NCBI GenBank assembly: GCA_020633555.1
Contig: JACKDL010000002.1
Coordinates: forward strand, 62,001-126,000
Reading direction: 5' to 3'
DNA length: 64,000 nt
Source: Myxococcales bacterium
Lineage (GTDB): Bacteria; Myxococcota_A; Bradymonadia; UBA7976; UBA1532
Below are positions 16,353 to 25,376 of the stretch, piece after piece; position 1 is the first letter of the stretch; the number at the start of each line of letters is the position of its first letter. Below the pieces are notes generated by a model that saw only the letters and a list, made by a program, of their open reading frames with translations, was not told where the DNA came from and searched no databases. A program made the position numbers and the translations under genes.

Positions 16353-17243
16353 ATGCTCCCCGAGGAACACGGCTTCAAGGGCCTGATCGGCGACACCCCC
16401 ATGCGCAGGCTCGAGCGCATGGTGGGCCGCGACGACGTGACGGTGTACGGCAAGCTCGAGGGCAACAACCTGGGCGGGTCGGTGAAGGACCGCGCGGCCC
16501 TGGCCATGATCACCCAGGCGGTGGATCAGGGCCTGCTGGAGGGCCGGCGCATCGTCGAGGCCACCAGCGGCAACACGGGCATCGCCCTGGCCATGATCGC
16601 CTCGCTCATGGGCCGCCCCATCACCTTGGTGATGCCCGAGAGCGCCACCCCCGAGCGGCGCGCCGTCATGAAGGCCTACGGGGCCGAGGTGCTGCTGTCC
16701 GACGGCATGGAGGACGCCATCGACATGGCGCGCGCCCTGCACGAGGCGGGCACCCACTACATGATCGACCAGTTCTCGAACCCGGCGAACCCCGAGATGC
16801 ACTTCCGCACCACGGGCCCCGAGATCTGGCGCGACACGGCGGGGCAGGTCACGCACTTCGTGGCCAGCATGGGCACCACCGGCACCATCATGGGCACGGG
16901 CAAGTTCCTGAAGGCGCAGAACCCCGCGCTCAAGGTGGTGGGGGTGCAGCCGCAGGACGGCCACCAGATCCCCGGCAGCCGGAAGTGGCCCGAGGCCTAC
17001 CTGCCCAAGATCTACAAGCCCGAGGGCGTGGACGAGATCCTGTTCGTCGACCGCCCCACCGCCGAGGACCACGTGCTGCGCATGACCCGCGAGGAGGGCG
17101 TCTTCGCCGGCATCTCCAGCGGCGGCGCCTGCTGGGGCGCGCTGGAGGTGGCGAAGACCGCGCCGCCCGGCGCGGTGATCGTCTTCATCGTCTGCGACCG
17201 CGGCGACAAGTACCTGTCGGTGCCGGGCCTGTTCGAGGCCTGA
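16353..17243 (+). CDS. cysM: Cysteine synthase B (O-acetylserine sulfhydrylase)
   Basis: This is a PLP enzyme making cysteine from O-acetylserine (or O-phosphoserine) and sulfide or thiosulfate in the cytosol. The 296-residue sequence closely follows CysM: 'KLEGNNLGGSVKDRAAL' with the PLP lysine Lys45, 'EATSGNTGIALAMIA', 'STGTTGTIMGTG'-like 'SMGTTGTIMGTG', 'FAGISSGGA' and 'IVCDRGDKYLS'. The 'GGSVKDRAA' and 'CDRGDKYLS' versions point to CysM rather than CysK. A GAAGGGGAAAGGA stretch (about 16331-16344) provides the ribosome binding site before the ATG at 16353. There is no adjacent cysE or sulfate-assimilation gene. The gene is convergent with the radical SAM gene, 26 bases apart. Confidence 0.95.
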   Translation: MLPEEHGFKGLIGDTPMRRLERMVGRDDVTVYGKLEGNNLGGSVKDRAALAMITQAVDQGLLEGRRIVEATSGNTGIALAMIASLMGRPITLVMPESATPERRAVMKAYGAEVLLSDGMEDAIDMARALHEAGTHYMIDQFSNPANPEMHFRTTGPEIWRDTAGQVTHFVASMGTTGTIMGTGKFLKAQNPALKVVGVQPQDGHQIPGSRKWPEAYLPKIYKPEGVDEILFVDRPTAEDHVLRMTREEGVFAGISSGGACWGALEVAKTAPPGAVIVFIVCDRGDKYLSVPGLFEA

Positions 17244-17269
17244 GCCGAAACGCTCTGCAGACCAGGTGC

Positions 17270-18301
17270 TTACAGCGCCAGGCTGAGCTGCGCCTCGGGC
17301 GCCTCGGGCCGCCGGAAGGGGCTCTGGGCGGGGGGGCGCGGCGCCTCGGCGGGGAAGCCCGCCGCGCGCTTCGCCCGCTCGAACAGCGCGCTCACAGCGT
17401 CGGCGTAGGTGCCCGAGCCCCGCATGCGGTGGCCGAAGCGCGGATCGTTCAGCCGGCCGCCGCGGGTCTCCTGGATGCGCTTCATGATCCGGTCGGCCCG
17501 CTGGGGGAAGCCCTGGCGGATGCGCCCCTCGAACACCGGCGCCACGGGCCCGGGCAGCCGCACCAGGATGTGGTGGGCCCACTGGGCGCCCGCGTCCCGG
17601 GCGGCCTGGAGCACGGGCGCCACCTGGCTGTCGCTGAGCCCCGGGATCACCGGCGACACGGCCACGCCCACCGGCACGCCCGCCGCCGCCAGCCGCTCGA
17701 TGGCCTGCAGCCGCCGGGCCGGCGGGGGCACCCCCGGCTCGACGATGCGGGCGTGCACGGGATCGATGAAGGGCACGCTGATGGTCACCGTGAGCCAGGC
17801 GTCGCGGGCCAACGCGACCAGCAGCGCCACGTCGCGCTCGATGAGCGGCGACTTGGTGATGATGCCCACCGGGTTGCGGTGGGCCAGGCACACCTCCAGG
17901 CACGCGCGGGTGAGCCCGTAGGTGGCCTCCAGCGGCTGGTAGCAGTCGGTGTTGCCGCTGAAGACCACCAGCTCGCCCTGCCAGCCCGGCCGGCTGAAGG
18001 CCTGCTCGAGCAGCCGCGGCGCGTCGGGCTTCACCACCACCTTGCGGTCGAAGTCGGTGCCCGCCCCGAAGCCCAGGTACTCGTGGCTGGGCCGGGCGTA
18101 GCAGTAGGCGCAGGCGTGCATGCAGCCCCGGTAGGGGTTCACCGACCAGCGGAACGGGATGTCGGGGCTGTCGTTGCGCGACAGGATGCGCCGGCTGTGA
18201 TCCACGAAGACCTCGGGCCGGGCCTTCGGCGGCTCGCCCAGGTACTCCACCGTGGTGGCGTGCCAGGGGTTGGGCGGGTTGTCGATGGGGGTCAGCGCCA
18301 T
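17270..18301 (-). CDS. PA0069-family radical SAM protein (SplB-like)
   Basis: The protein has 343 residues with the radical-SAM cluster motif Cys60-x3-Cys64-x2-Cys67 (CMHACAYC). This is followed by 'YARPSHEYLGFGAGTDF', 'VVFSGNTDCYQPLE', 'GIITKSPLIERD' and 'VSPVIPGLSD', all landmarks of the PA0069 family, which is related to spore photoproduct lyase. The reaction is not established; a link to DNA damage has been suggested by the SplB relationship. A palindrome CTGAACTAAGGTTCAG lies 17 bases upstream of the start and could be a LexA box. The last ~45 residues are Pro/Arg rich and probably flexible. The family is confident; the function is unknown. Confidence 0.9.
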   Translation of the reverse strand: MALTPIDNPPNPWHATTVEYLGEPPKARPEVFVDHSRRILSRNDSPDIPFRWSVNPYRGCMHACAYCYARPSHEYLGFGAGTDFDRKVVVKPDAPRLLEQAFSRPGWQGELVVFSGNTDCYQPLEATYGLTRACLEVCLAHRNPVGIITKSPLIERDVALLVALARDAWLTVTISVPFIDPVHARIVEPGVPPPARRLQAIERLAAAGVPVGVAVSPVIPGLSDSQVAPVLQAARDAGAQWAHHILVRLPGPVAPVFEGRIRQGFPQRADRIMKRIQETRGGRLNDPRFGHRMRGSGTYADAVSALFERAKRAAGFPAEAPRPPAQSPFRRPEAPEAQLSLAL

Positions 18302-18317
18302 GGGGGTGATGTTCGTG

Positions 18318-18333
18318 CTGAACTAAGGTTCAG
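18318..18333. promoter_or_regulatory. Possible LexA box (CTGAAC-N4-GTTCAG)
   Basis: This is a perfect 6+6 palindrome with a 4-base spacer, 17 bases upstream of the radical SAM start codon. The half-sites and spacing match the flanks of the Myxococcus LexA consensus (CTRHAMRYBYGTTCAGS, from memory), while the spacer bases do not. It could also serve the divergent amidase gene. Confidence 0.45.
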
Positions 18334-18430
18334 TCAATTCGAAGTGCGCTCGCCGGCCCGATGGGCCCCGCTTGACAGGGCCCGGCGCCCTCGGGCCCCC
18401 TGCGCCCGCCACGGATGCCAGGGGGTGCCC

Positions 18431-21400
18431 ATGCCCACGCCGATCCTGCTCGCGCTGCTGCTCGCCGCGCCCGTCCCGCCCGTCGCGGCGGCCCCCGACG
18501 CCGCCGCCGTCTGGCAGGGCCTGTTGGCCGCCGCGCCGACGGCGCCCGACGGTCGCCCCCTGTTCCCCGCCGACGCCCGGGTGACCGTGGCCGCCGGCGA
18601 CACGCTGTTTGTCGCCGGGGCCTTCGACGGCGCCGATGGGGTGATCCGCGACCTGCGGGTGGAGGCCTGGGTGGGCGCCCTGGCGGCCGCCGGGGTGGAC
18701 GGGGCCCGGGTGATGGTGCCCCACGGCGCCGGCTGGCGGCCCCTGGGCGGCCTGGACCCCACGCCGCCGCCCGCCCGGTCGCCCCGGCCCGCAGGGGCCC
18801 CGCTGGCGGTGGGCCGCCCCCTGGGCCGCGGGGTGCTCGCCGGCCGCCGCATCGCCCTGTCGGCGGGCCACGGCTGGCTCGACAACGGCGACGGCACCTG
18901 GCGCACCCAGCGCAGCCGCTGGGCCTTCGAGGGCTGCGGCGCCTGCCGGGGCATCACCGAGGACTTCTTCAACGCCGAGCTGGCCCACCGCTACATCCTG
19001 CCCCTGCTGCACGCCGCGGGCGCCACGGTGATCCCCGTGCGCGAGCCCGACGCGTCCACCGCCGAGCCGGTGATCGTGGACGACGGCGGCGCCGGCTACG
19101 GCGAGGCGGGCGCCTGGATCGACGGCAACAGCCCCGGCGGCTACGACGGCGACTACCGGGTGCTCATGCCCGAGGTCGAGGGCGAGGCCCGCTTCGCCCT
19201 GGGCGGCGCCCCCGGCCTGCGCCGGCTGGCCCTGCGCTGGCGCGAGGGCGACAACCGCACGACCCAGGCCCGGCTGACGGTGGATCACCGCGGCGGCCGC
19301 ACCACCCTGGACCTGGACCAGCGCCGGGTGGGCCGGCTGTGGTTCGACCTGGGCGCCTACTGGCTCGACGGCAACAGCCGGCTGACCCTGAGCAACGCGG
19401 CGGGCGCGGGCGCCCTCATCGCCGACGCCCTGAAGATCGGCGGCGGCCTGCACCCTGCGGCCGGGCACCCCTGGTGGCAGATGTCGGCGCAGGTCTACCT
19501 GGAGGCCCACGATCCGCTGGCGGGTGTGGGCGGCAGCAACGACGTGGTGATCCGCCCGCGCCACGCCGAGGCGGCGGGCGCCGATCTGTACCTGTCCATC
19601 CACGCCAACGCCTCGGGGGTGGCGGGCGGCAGCCGGGCCAACGGCCTGAGCACCTACCGCTACAACTGTCAGCGCTACGGCGATCACAGCCCGGCCGCCG
19701 CGGCCGTGGACTGCGACGAGCCCCCGGGCTCGGCGGCGCTCACCGAGGCCGTCCACCGCGAGATCCTGGCCCGCGTCCGCGGCCAGTACGACCCCGGCTT
19801 CCGCGACGTGGGCACCCGCGTGGCCAACTTCGGCGAGCTGCGCGAGCTGGTGGGCGCCCCCGGCGTGCTGGTCGAGACGGGCTTCTTCGACAACCTGGCC
19901 GATCCCGTGGGCGACGCCCGCCAGCCCGACAACAAGGCCCTGCACGATCCCCGCTGGCGCGAGGCCGTGGCCCTGGGCGTGGTGACGGGCGTGGCCCGCT
20001 ACTTCGATCCGGCGGCCCCGGCGGTGCCCGAGCGGCCCACCGGGCTGAGCGCGGTGAACCAGGCCGACGGCACCCTGGCGCTGAAGTGGGACGCGGTGGA
20101 GGGCGCCACGGGCTACCGGGTGTTCATCGCCAGCGACGGCCGGGCCTTCGACGACGGCGTGCCCACGCCGGGGCCCCGCTACGTCACTGCCGGCCTCACG
20201 CCGGGGCGGGTCTACAGCTTCCGGGTGGCCGCCACCAACCGCACGGGCCAGGGCTTCGCGAGCCAGGCGGTGGCCGCCCGGTTCCGGGGCGCCCGCCTGC
20301 CCGAGGGCGTGCCCGCGGCCGAGGCCCTGCTGGTGCTGGGCTACGACCGCCGCGACGCCTGGGTGCAGGGCGAGGACAACGACCTGCTGTACGCCGTGGA
20401 GCACGGCGACGCCCTGGCCGCGGTGGAGGGCCTGTTCTTCGACGGCGCCCTGGACGAGCGGGTGGGCCTGCAGGAGGAGGATCTTGCGCTGGACGGCTAC
20501 GCCCTGGTGAGCGTGGCCGCCGGCAAGGACAGCACCGAGCACGACGCGGTGGCCCCCGCCCTGCGCGACGCCCTGCGGGCCTACCTGGACGGCGGCGGCC
20601 GGCTGATCCTGTCGGGCGAGGAGATCGGCTGGGACCTGGTGGAGCGCTCCGACGACCCCGCGGAGGCGGCGTGGCTGGCCGACGTGCTGGGCGCCGAGTA
20701 CGTGGCCGACGACGCCGACGCCTTCGCCATGAACGGCGCGGGCGCCTTCGCCGGCGTCGGTGAGGTGGCTCTGGACGACGGCAGCGCCGGCGTCTACGAG
20801 GTGCGCTACCCCGACGTCTGGGCGCCGGTGGGCGAGGGGGCCGAGCTGGCCTTCCTGTACCCCGACGGCACGGGCGCGGCGGTGGCCACCGACCGCAGCC
20901 TGCTGTTCGGCGCCGGCCTGGAGGCGGTGGTGCCCGCCGCGGCCCGCCGGGCGGTATACCAGGCCGCGGTGGGCCGCCTGGGCGTGGCGGGGCAGCCCGG
21001 CGACCTGGATCTGGACGGCGCCCCCGACGCCTGCGAGCGCCGCCACGGCTTCGACGATCGCGACGGGGCCGACGGGGCCAGCGACACCGACGGCGACGGC
21101 CGCGACCTGGCGCAGGAGTGCGCCGACGGGACCGACCCGAACGCGGCCGACGCCCCCGCCGCCGACGGCGGCGTGCCCGACGAGGGGCCGCCCGAGGACC
21201 TGGGTGCCCCCGACGCGGTGACGCTCGACCAGGGCGTCACGCCCGACGCCGAGGCTGATCTGGGCGTCGTCGAGGATCAGGCCGTCGCCCAGGACCAGGC
21301 CCTGCCCCTGGACGGCGCCGTGCCCGACGCGCGCCCGGACGCGGCGCCCGCCCGCGACCAGTTCGTGCCCGCCGATCGGGGGGTGACCGTGTTCGTGGAC

Positions 21401-21544
21401 GCGGGCGTCAGCCGGGCCCGCCAGGACGACGGCGGCTGCCGCGGCGTGCCCGGCCCCGCCCCGCTGCCCGGCGTGGTCAGCCTGCTGGGCCTGGCGTGGG
21501 CCCTTCGGCCACGACGTGGGGGGCGCCGCCCGGGCCGGCGATGA
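18431..21544 (+). CDS. Secreted N-acetylmuramoyl-L-alanine amidase-like multidomain protein with MYXO-CTERM-like tail
   Basis: The ATG at 18431 follows AGGGGG (18420-18424); the frame is open far upstream but without a plausible start. The protein has 1037 residues with a signal peptide (1-20). The amidase_3 zinc site is complete: His147 (SAGHG), Glu177 (ITEDFF), His391 (SIHANAS), and Glu482 (VETGFF) as the catalytic acid. It is split by a ~115-residue golvesin/xanthan-lyase-like beta domain (about 223-337, 'GNSPGGYDGDYRV', 'LSNAAGAG'). A fibronectin III domain (~532-618), a ThuA/amidotransferase-like domain (~620-760), an acidic calcium-binding-like stretch and a Asp/Gln/Pro linker follow. 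The tail has Cys1003, a hydrophobic helix and an Arg-rich end, like MYXO-CTERM sorting signals. It should cleave peptidoglycan stem peptides at or beyond the cell surface. Confidence 0.85.
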   Translation: MPTPILLALLLAAPVPPVAAAPDAAAVWQGLLAAAPTAPDGRPLFPADARVTVAAGDTLFVAGAFDGADGVIRDLRVEAWVGALAAAGVDGARVMVPHGAGWRPLGGLDPTPPPARSPRPAGAPLAVGRPLGRGVLAGRRIALSAGHGWLDNGDGTWRTQRSRWAFEGCGACRGITEDFFNAELAHRYILPLLHAAGATVIPVREPDASTAEPVIVDDGGAGYGEAGAWIDGNSPGGYDGDYRVLMPEVEGEARFALGGAPGLRRLALRWREGDNRTTQARLTVDHRGGRTTLDLDQRRVGRLWFDLGAYWLDGNSRLTLSNAAGAGALIADALKIGGGLHPAAGHPWWQMSAQVYLEAHDPLAGVGGSNDVVIRPRHAEAAGADLYLSIHANASGVAGGSRANGLSTYRYNCQRYGDHSPAAAAVDCDEPPGSAALTEAVHREILARVRGQYDPGFRDVGTRVANFGELRELVGAPGVLVETGFFDNLADPVGDARQPDNKALHDPRWREAVALGVVTGVARYFDPAAPAVPERPTGLSAVNQADGTLALKWDAVEGATGYRVFIASDGRAFDDGVPTPGPRYVTAGLTPGRVYSFRVAATNRTGQGFASQAVAARFRGARLPEGVPAAEALLVLGYDRRDAWVQGEDNDLLYAVEHGDALAAVEGLFFDGALDERVGLQEEDLALDGYALVSVAAGKDSTEHDAVAPALRDALRAYLDGGGRLILSGEEIGWDLVERSDDPAEAAWLADVLGAEYVADDADAFAMNGAGAFAGVGEVALDDGSAGVYEVRYPDVWAPVGEGAELAFLYPDGTGAAVATDRSLLFGAGLEAVVPAAARRAVYQAAVGRLGVAGQPGDLDLDGAPDACERRHGFDDRDGADGASDTDGDGRDLAQECADGTDPNAADAPAADGGVPDEGPPEDLGAPDAVTLDQGVTPDAEADLGVVEDQAVAQDQALPLDGAVPDARPDAAPARDQFVPADRGVTVFVDAGVSRARQDDGGCRGVPGPAPLPGVVSLLGLAWALRPRRGGRRPGRR

Positions 21545-22289
21545 TCCGCGCCTCGATGCCGTAGAGCGCCCGCAGCAGCGGCGGCGTCAGCACCTGGGCG
21601 GGCGCGCCCAGCGCCTGCACGCCGCCCCCGCCCAGGGCCAGCACCCGGTCGGCCACTCGGGCGGCCAGGTTCACGTCGTGCAGCACCGTCACCACCGCCC
21701 GCCCCGCGGCCGCCAGCCGGCGAATCAGCGTGCCCAGGCGCAGCGCCGCGGCGGGATCCAGGGCGGCGGTGGGTTCGTCCAGCAGCAGCGTGTGGGCCCC
21801 TTGGGCCAGGGCCAGGGCGATCCAGGCTCGCCGGCGCTCACCCCCCGACAGGGTCTCCAGCGGCCGGTCGGTCAGGTCGGCCAGATCCACCGCCGCCAGG
21901 GCCGCGGTGACCGCCGCGGCGTCCGCCTGGGGATCGCCCCCCGTCCACCACGGCCCCCGGTGGGGCAGCCGCCCGCGCTCGGCCAGGCCGCGGGCCGTCA
22001 GCCCCGGCGGCGCCACGGGGTGCTGGGGCAGCCAGGCCAGCGCCTGCGCCGCCTGCTTCGGCGCCCAGGCGCGCAGGGGGGCGTCGCCCAGCGTCACCTG
22101 CCCGGCGCGAGGCATCAGCCGCCCCGCCAGCGTGCGCAGCAGGGTGGACTTGCCGGCGCCGTTGGGCCCGATCACGGCCGTCACGCTGCCCGCCGGGAAG
22201 GCCGCGTCCACGCCCGCCACCACGGCAGGGCCGCCGGGCCAGCCGCAGGCCAGCCCTGCGCAGGCCAGCTCCGGGGCCGGGCCGCTCAC
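21477..22289 (-). CDS. FecE/HmuV-like iron(III)-chelate ABC transporter ATPase
   Basis: The 270-residue ABC ATPase has Walker A GPNGAGKST (41-49), the signature LSGGERRR, Walker B LLLDEPT and the switch 'VLHDVNLAARVADRV', which is characteristic of the siderophore/heme/B12 import group. It starts with GTG overlapping the priA stop (GTGA at 22286-22289). No permease or binding-protein gene is nearby, so it must work with subunits encoded elsewhere or is an orphan. Its last 68 bases overlap the end of the convergent amidase gene. The ligand cannot be told from sequence. Confidence 0.88.
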   Translation of the reverse strand: MSGPAPELACAGLACGWPGGPAVVAGVDAAFPAGSVTAVIGPNGAGKSTLLRTLAGRLMPRAGQVTLGDAPLRAWAPKQAAQALAWLPQHPVAPPGLTARGLAERGRLPHRGPWWTGGDPQADAAAVTAALAAVDLADLTDRPLETLSGGERRRAWIALALAQGAHTLLLDEPTAALDPAAALRLGTLIRRLAAAGRAVVTVLHDVNLAARVADRVLALGGGGVQALGAPAQVLTPPLLRALYGIEARIIAGPGGAPHVVAEGPTPGPAG

Positions 22290-24715
22290 AGGAAGTCCTG
22301 GGGATCCACGTCCACCACCACCCGCAGGTCGCCCGGGCGCTCGGGGGTGGCCGCCTCGATGGCGTCCAGCAGGGTGCGCAGCCGGTCCCGCCGCTCAGCG
22401 GTCAACAGCAGGCCCCAGCGCACGCGGTCGCGGAGCACCGCCAGCGGCAGGGGCGCCGGGCCCTGCAGCCGGGTGCCGCCGGTGTTCGCCCCCGCCCGGG
22501 CGGCCGCGTGCCCCAGCCGCTTCGCCAGGGCCTCCACGGCGCGGGCGTTCTTGCCGTCCACCCGCACCTGGGCGGCGTAGGTGAACGGCGGGTAGCCCAT
22601 GAGCTGCCGGCGCGGCAGCTCCACCGTGGCGAAGCGGGCGTGGTCGTGGTCCACCAGCGCCTCCAGGGCGGGCACGGCGGGGTCGTAGGTCTGCACCAGC
22701 ACCCGCCCGGGCTTGTCGGCCCGGCCCGCGCGCCCGGCCACCTGGGTCAGGAGCTGGAAGGTGCGCTCCGCCGCCCGGAAGTCGGGGAAGTTCAGCCCCG
22801 CGTCCGCCGCCAGCACCCCCACCAGGGTCACCCCGGGGAAGTCGTGGCCCTTGGTCACCATCTGGGTGCCCACCAGGATGTCGATCTCGCGCTTGCGGAT
22901 CTGGGTGAGCAGCGTGCGCAGGGCGCGGGTGGTGGTGATGACGTCGCGGTCCATGCGCCCGATGCGCGCCTGGGGGAACAGCCCGCGCAGGGCGTCCTCG
23001 ACCTTCTCGGTGCCGCGGCCCACGGGCGCCAGACGATCGGCGCCGCAGCTCGGGCAGGCGGGCGGCCGCGGGCGGATCCGATCGCAGTAGTGGCAGCGCA
23101 GGTGTTGCCGGCGGGCGTGCCAGGTCATGGCCACGTCGCAGGCGTCGCACTCCAGCACGAAGCCGCAGCCCTCGCAGTGCACTGCGCTGGCGTAACCCCT
23201 TTTGTTCAAGAACAAAATCGCCTGCTCACCCTTGGCCAGCGTCTCGGCCAGGGCGTCGCGCAGGGGCCGGCTGAGGAAGGGCGCGTCATCCTCGGGGGGG
23301 CGGTGCACGCGCAGATCCACGATGTGCACCGTGGGCAGGGTGGCGCCCGTGGGCCGCTCGGTGAGCGCCAGCCGCGCCAGCTTGCCCCGCTGCACGTTCA
23401 GCTCGGTCTCCAGCGAGGGGGTGGCCGTGCCCAGCACCACCCGGGCGCCCTGCCGCAGGCCGCGCACCAGCGCCATGTCGCGGGCGTGGTAGCGCACGCC
23501 CTCGCCCTGCTTGTACGAGCCGTCGTGGGCCTCATCCACCACGATCAGGCCCAGGTCGGGCACGGGCGCGAACAGGGCCGAGCGGGCGCCGATGGCCACC
23601 CGCACCTCGCCCCGCTTCAGGCGCCGCCACTGGTCGAAGCGGGCCCCGTCCGACAGGCCGCTGTGCAGGACGGCGATGGCGTCCCCCAGCCGGGCTCGGA
23701 AGCGCCGCACGAGCTGCGGGGTCAGGGCGATCTCGGGTACCAGCACCAGGGCGCCGCGGCCCGCCGCCAGGGCCCGCTCGATGGCGTGCAGGTACACCTC
23801 GGTCTTGCCGCTGCCGGTGACGCCGTGCAGCAGGAAGGCCTTGAACCCGTCGCCCGCGATGGCCGCCACGGCCCGCTGCTGCCCGGCGTTCAGGGCCGGG
23901 GGCGTGTCGCGGGCCACCGGCTCGCCGAAGAAGGGATCGCGGAGCACCTCCACGGCCTCCTCGGCCACGGCGCCCTCGTCGATGAGCTGCTTCAGGTGCC
24001 CGGTGGCGTTGGGGAAGGCCTCACGCACCTCGCTGGCCAGCACGGCGCCCTTGCCCACGAGCCAGGCGTGGATCTCATCGCGCTTCAGGGGGCGCCCGCC
24101 GGGGCCCCGGGGCTCGACGGGCGCGGGGGCCACCGCCCGCACGGCCCGCTCGGTGCGCACGTCCACCCGCGGGGCGGCCAGCACCGACGCGCGCACCACC
24201 AACCCCGCGTCCAGCAGCCGCGTCACCTGCCCGGCGTTCAGCGGCGGCTCGATGGCCTCCAGCGGCCCCTCGCCGCCCTGCCGCGCCAGCCAGGCCAGCG
24301 ACTGCCCCGTGGCGCCCGGCTCGTGGGCGGCGCGGCCCGCGGCGGTGAGGGCCAGGCCCGGCACCCCCTTGGCGTTGATGCCCGCCGGGTGCGCGGCCCG
24401 CAGCACCTCGCCCACGGGCGCGCGGTAGTAGTCGGCCATCCACAGCAGCAGCCGCAGCAGGGGGCCGTCGAAGGTGGGGGCGTCCGGGGGATCCAGCAGC
24501 TCGCGCACGGCCGCCAGCTTCACGTCGGGCGGCGCGGGGGTGTCCACGGCCACCACGTAGCCCACCAGGGCCCGGCGGGCGAACTGCACCAGTACCCGCG
24601 CCCCCGGCACCGCCCGGCCCACGTCGCCTGGCCTCAGGCGGTAGTGGAAGGCCTGTCGCAGCGGCACGGGCACCGCCACCTCGACGGTGTGCAGGGGCGC
24701 CTCGGATCCGCTCAC
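22286..24715 (-). CDS. priA: Primosomal protein N' (replication restart helicase PriA)
   Basis: PriA is a 3'-5' superfamily 2 helicase that reloads the replisome at stalled forks. The GTG start at 24715 is chosen because it overlaps the upstream stop as GTGA and begins just before the conserved N-terminal DNA-binding domain ('VEVAVPVPLRQAFHYRL'); it gives 809 residues. Visible motifs are Walker A GVTGSGKT, DEAH (VVDEAHDGSYKQ), 'GTATPSLE', the zinc-binding Cys set (CEGCGFVLECDAC to CPSCG) and 'VGTQMVTKGHDFPGVTLVGV'. All helicase motifs are intact. It is unusual for it to be sandwiched by translational coupling between an exported protein gene and a transporter ATPase gene. Confidence 0.95.
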   Translation of the reverse strand: MSGSEAPLHTVEVAVPVPLRQAFHYRLRPGDVGRAVPGARVLVQFARRALVGYVVAVDTPAPPDVKLAAVRELLDPPDAPTFDGPLLRLLLWMADYYRAPVGEVLRAAHPAGINAKGVPGLALTAAGRAAHEPGATGQSLAWLARQGGEGPLEAIEPPLNAGQVTRLLDAGLVVRASVLAAPRVDVRTERAVRAVAPAPVEPRGPGGRPLKRDEIHAWLVGKGAVLASEVREAFPNATGHLKQLIDEGAVAEEAVEVLRDPFFGEPVARDTPPALNAGQQRAVAAIAGDGFKAFLLHGVTGSGKTEVYLHAIERALAAGRGALVLVPEIALTPQLVRRFRARLGDAIAVLHSGLSDGARFDQWRRLKRGEVRVAIGARSALFAPVPDLGLIVVDEAHDGSYKQGEGVRYHARDMALVRGLRQGARVVLGTATPSLETELNVQRGKLARLALTERPTGATLPTVHIVDLRVHRPPEDDAPFLSRPLRDALAETLAKGEQAILFLNKRGYASAVHCEGCGFVLECDACDVAMTWHARRQHLRCHYCDRIRPRPPACPSCGADRLAPVGRGTEKVEDALRGLFPQARIGRMDRDVITTTRALRTLLTQIRKREIDILVGTQMVTKGHDFPGVTLVGVLAADAGLNFPDFRAAERTFQLLTQVAGRAGRADKPGRVLVQTYDPAVPALEALVDHDHARFATVELPRRQLMGYPPFTYAAQVRVDGKNARAVEALAKRLGHAAARAGANTGGTRLQGPAPLPLAVLRDRVRWGLLLTAERRDRLRTLLDAIEAATPERPGDLRVVVDVDPQDFL

Positions 24716-25338
24716 CGGGCACGCTCCAGGGCCAGCCGCCACCGCCCGCCCACGCGCAGCCGCACCTCGGTGGGCGCCCCCTGGGCCTCGCCGGCCTCGT
24801 CCGCCCAGCCCAGCAGCTCCAGGTCCAGGTCGCCCTCGGGATCAGGGGCCAGCACCCGGCGCAGGGCGTGGCTGTCCTGGTCGAACCACAGCTCGGCCCC
24901 CCGGCCCAGCACGTGCACCACCTGCTCGCCGTGCAGGCTGAGCTTGTGGGCGCCCGAGGCCAGCCCGATGCGCTGGGCCGCCCGCCGAGGATCTGCGGCC
25001 CGGAACAGGTCGTCCAGCAGCGCCCGCACCCGCGGCGGGGGCAGCAGCGCCGGCTCGCCCTCAGCGGGATCGGCGCCGGTGGCGGTGGCCGTGCGCCCGT
25101 CGGCCGCCCGCGCAGCGAAGCGGGCGACCTTGCCGTCGAAGCGCCACTCGCAGTCCACACCCAGCGGCCGACCTTGCAGCCACACCCGGCCGGTGAAGCG
25201 CAGCCGGCGCCCCCGGCCGGCCTGCAGCCGCTTCGCCGCGAAGCGCAGCCGGGCGGTGGGGGGCAGCAGGTAGCCCAGGGCCACCGCGGGCCAGAGGCCC
25301 AGGGGCGCGAGCAGCAGCAGTGCGCGTCGGGTGAGCAT
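24712..25338 (-). CDS. Exported protein of unknown function
   Basis: The protein has 208 residues, starting at the ATG at 25338, which puts a clean N-terminal signal (LTRRALLLLAPLGLWPAVALG) at the start; the frame upstream is open but Arg/Pro-rich noise. The mature part is beta-rich with 'LRFTGRVWLQGRPLGVDCEWRF' and 'ELWFDQDSHALRRVLAPDP', a layout reminiscent of LolA-like lipoprotein carriers. I cannot assign it. It is the first gene of the priA operon, overlapping priA by GTGA, and is divergent from the first winged-helix paralogue across 142 bases. The RR in the leader might make it Tat dependent, though Sec is equally possible. Confidence 0.7.
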   Translation of the reverse strand: MLTRRALLLLAPLGLWPAVALGYLLPPTARLRFAAKRLQAGRGRRLRFTGRVWLQGRPLGVDCEWRFDGKVARFAARAADGRTATATGADPAEGEPALLPPPRVRALLDDLFRAADPRRAAQRIGLASGAHKLSLHGEQVVHVLGRGAELWFDQDSHALRRVLAPDPEGDLDLELLGWADEAGEAQGAPTEVRLRVGGRWRLALERAR

Positions 25339-25376
25339 CCCGGGGTTCTGCCCAGGTCCCCCCGTCACCGTCAAGC

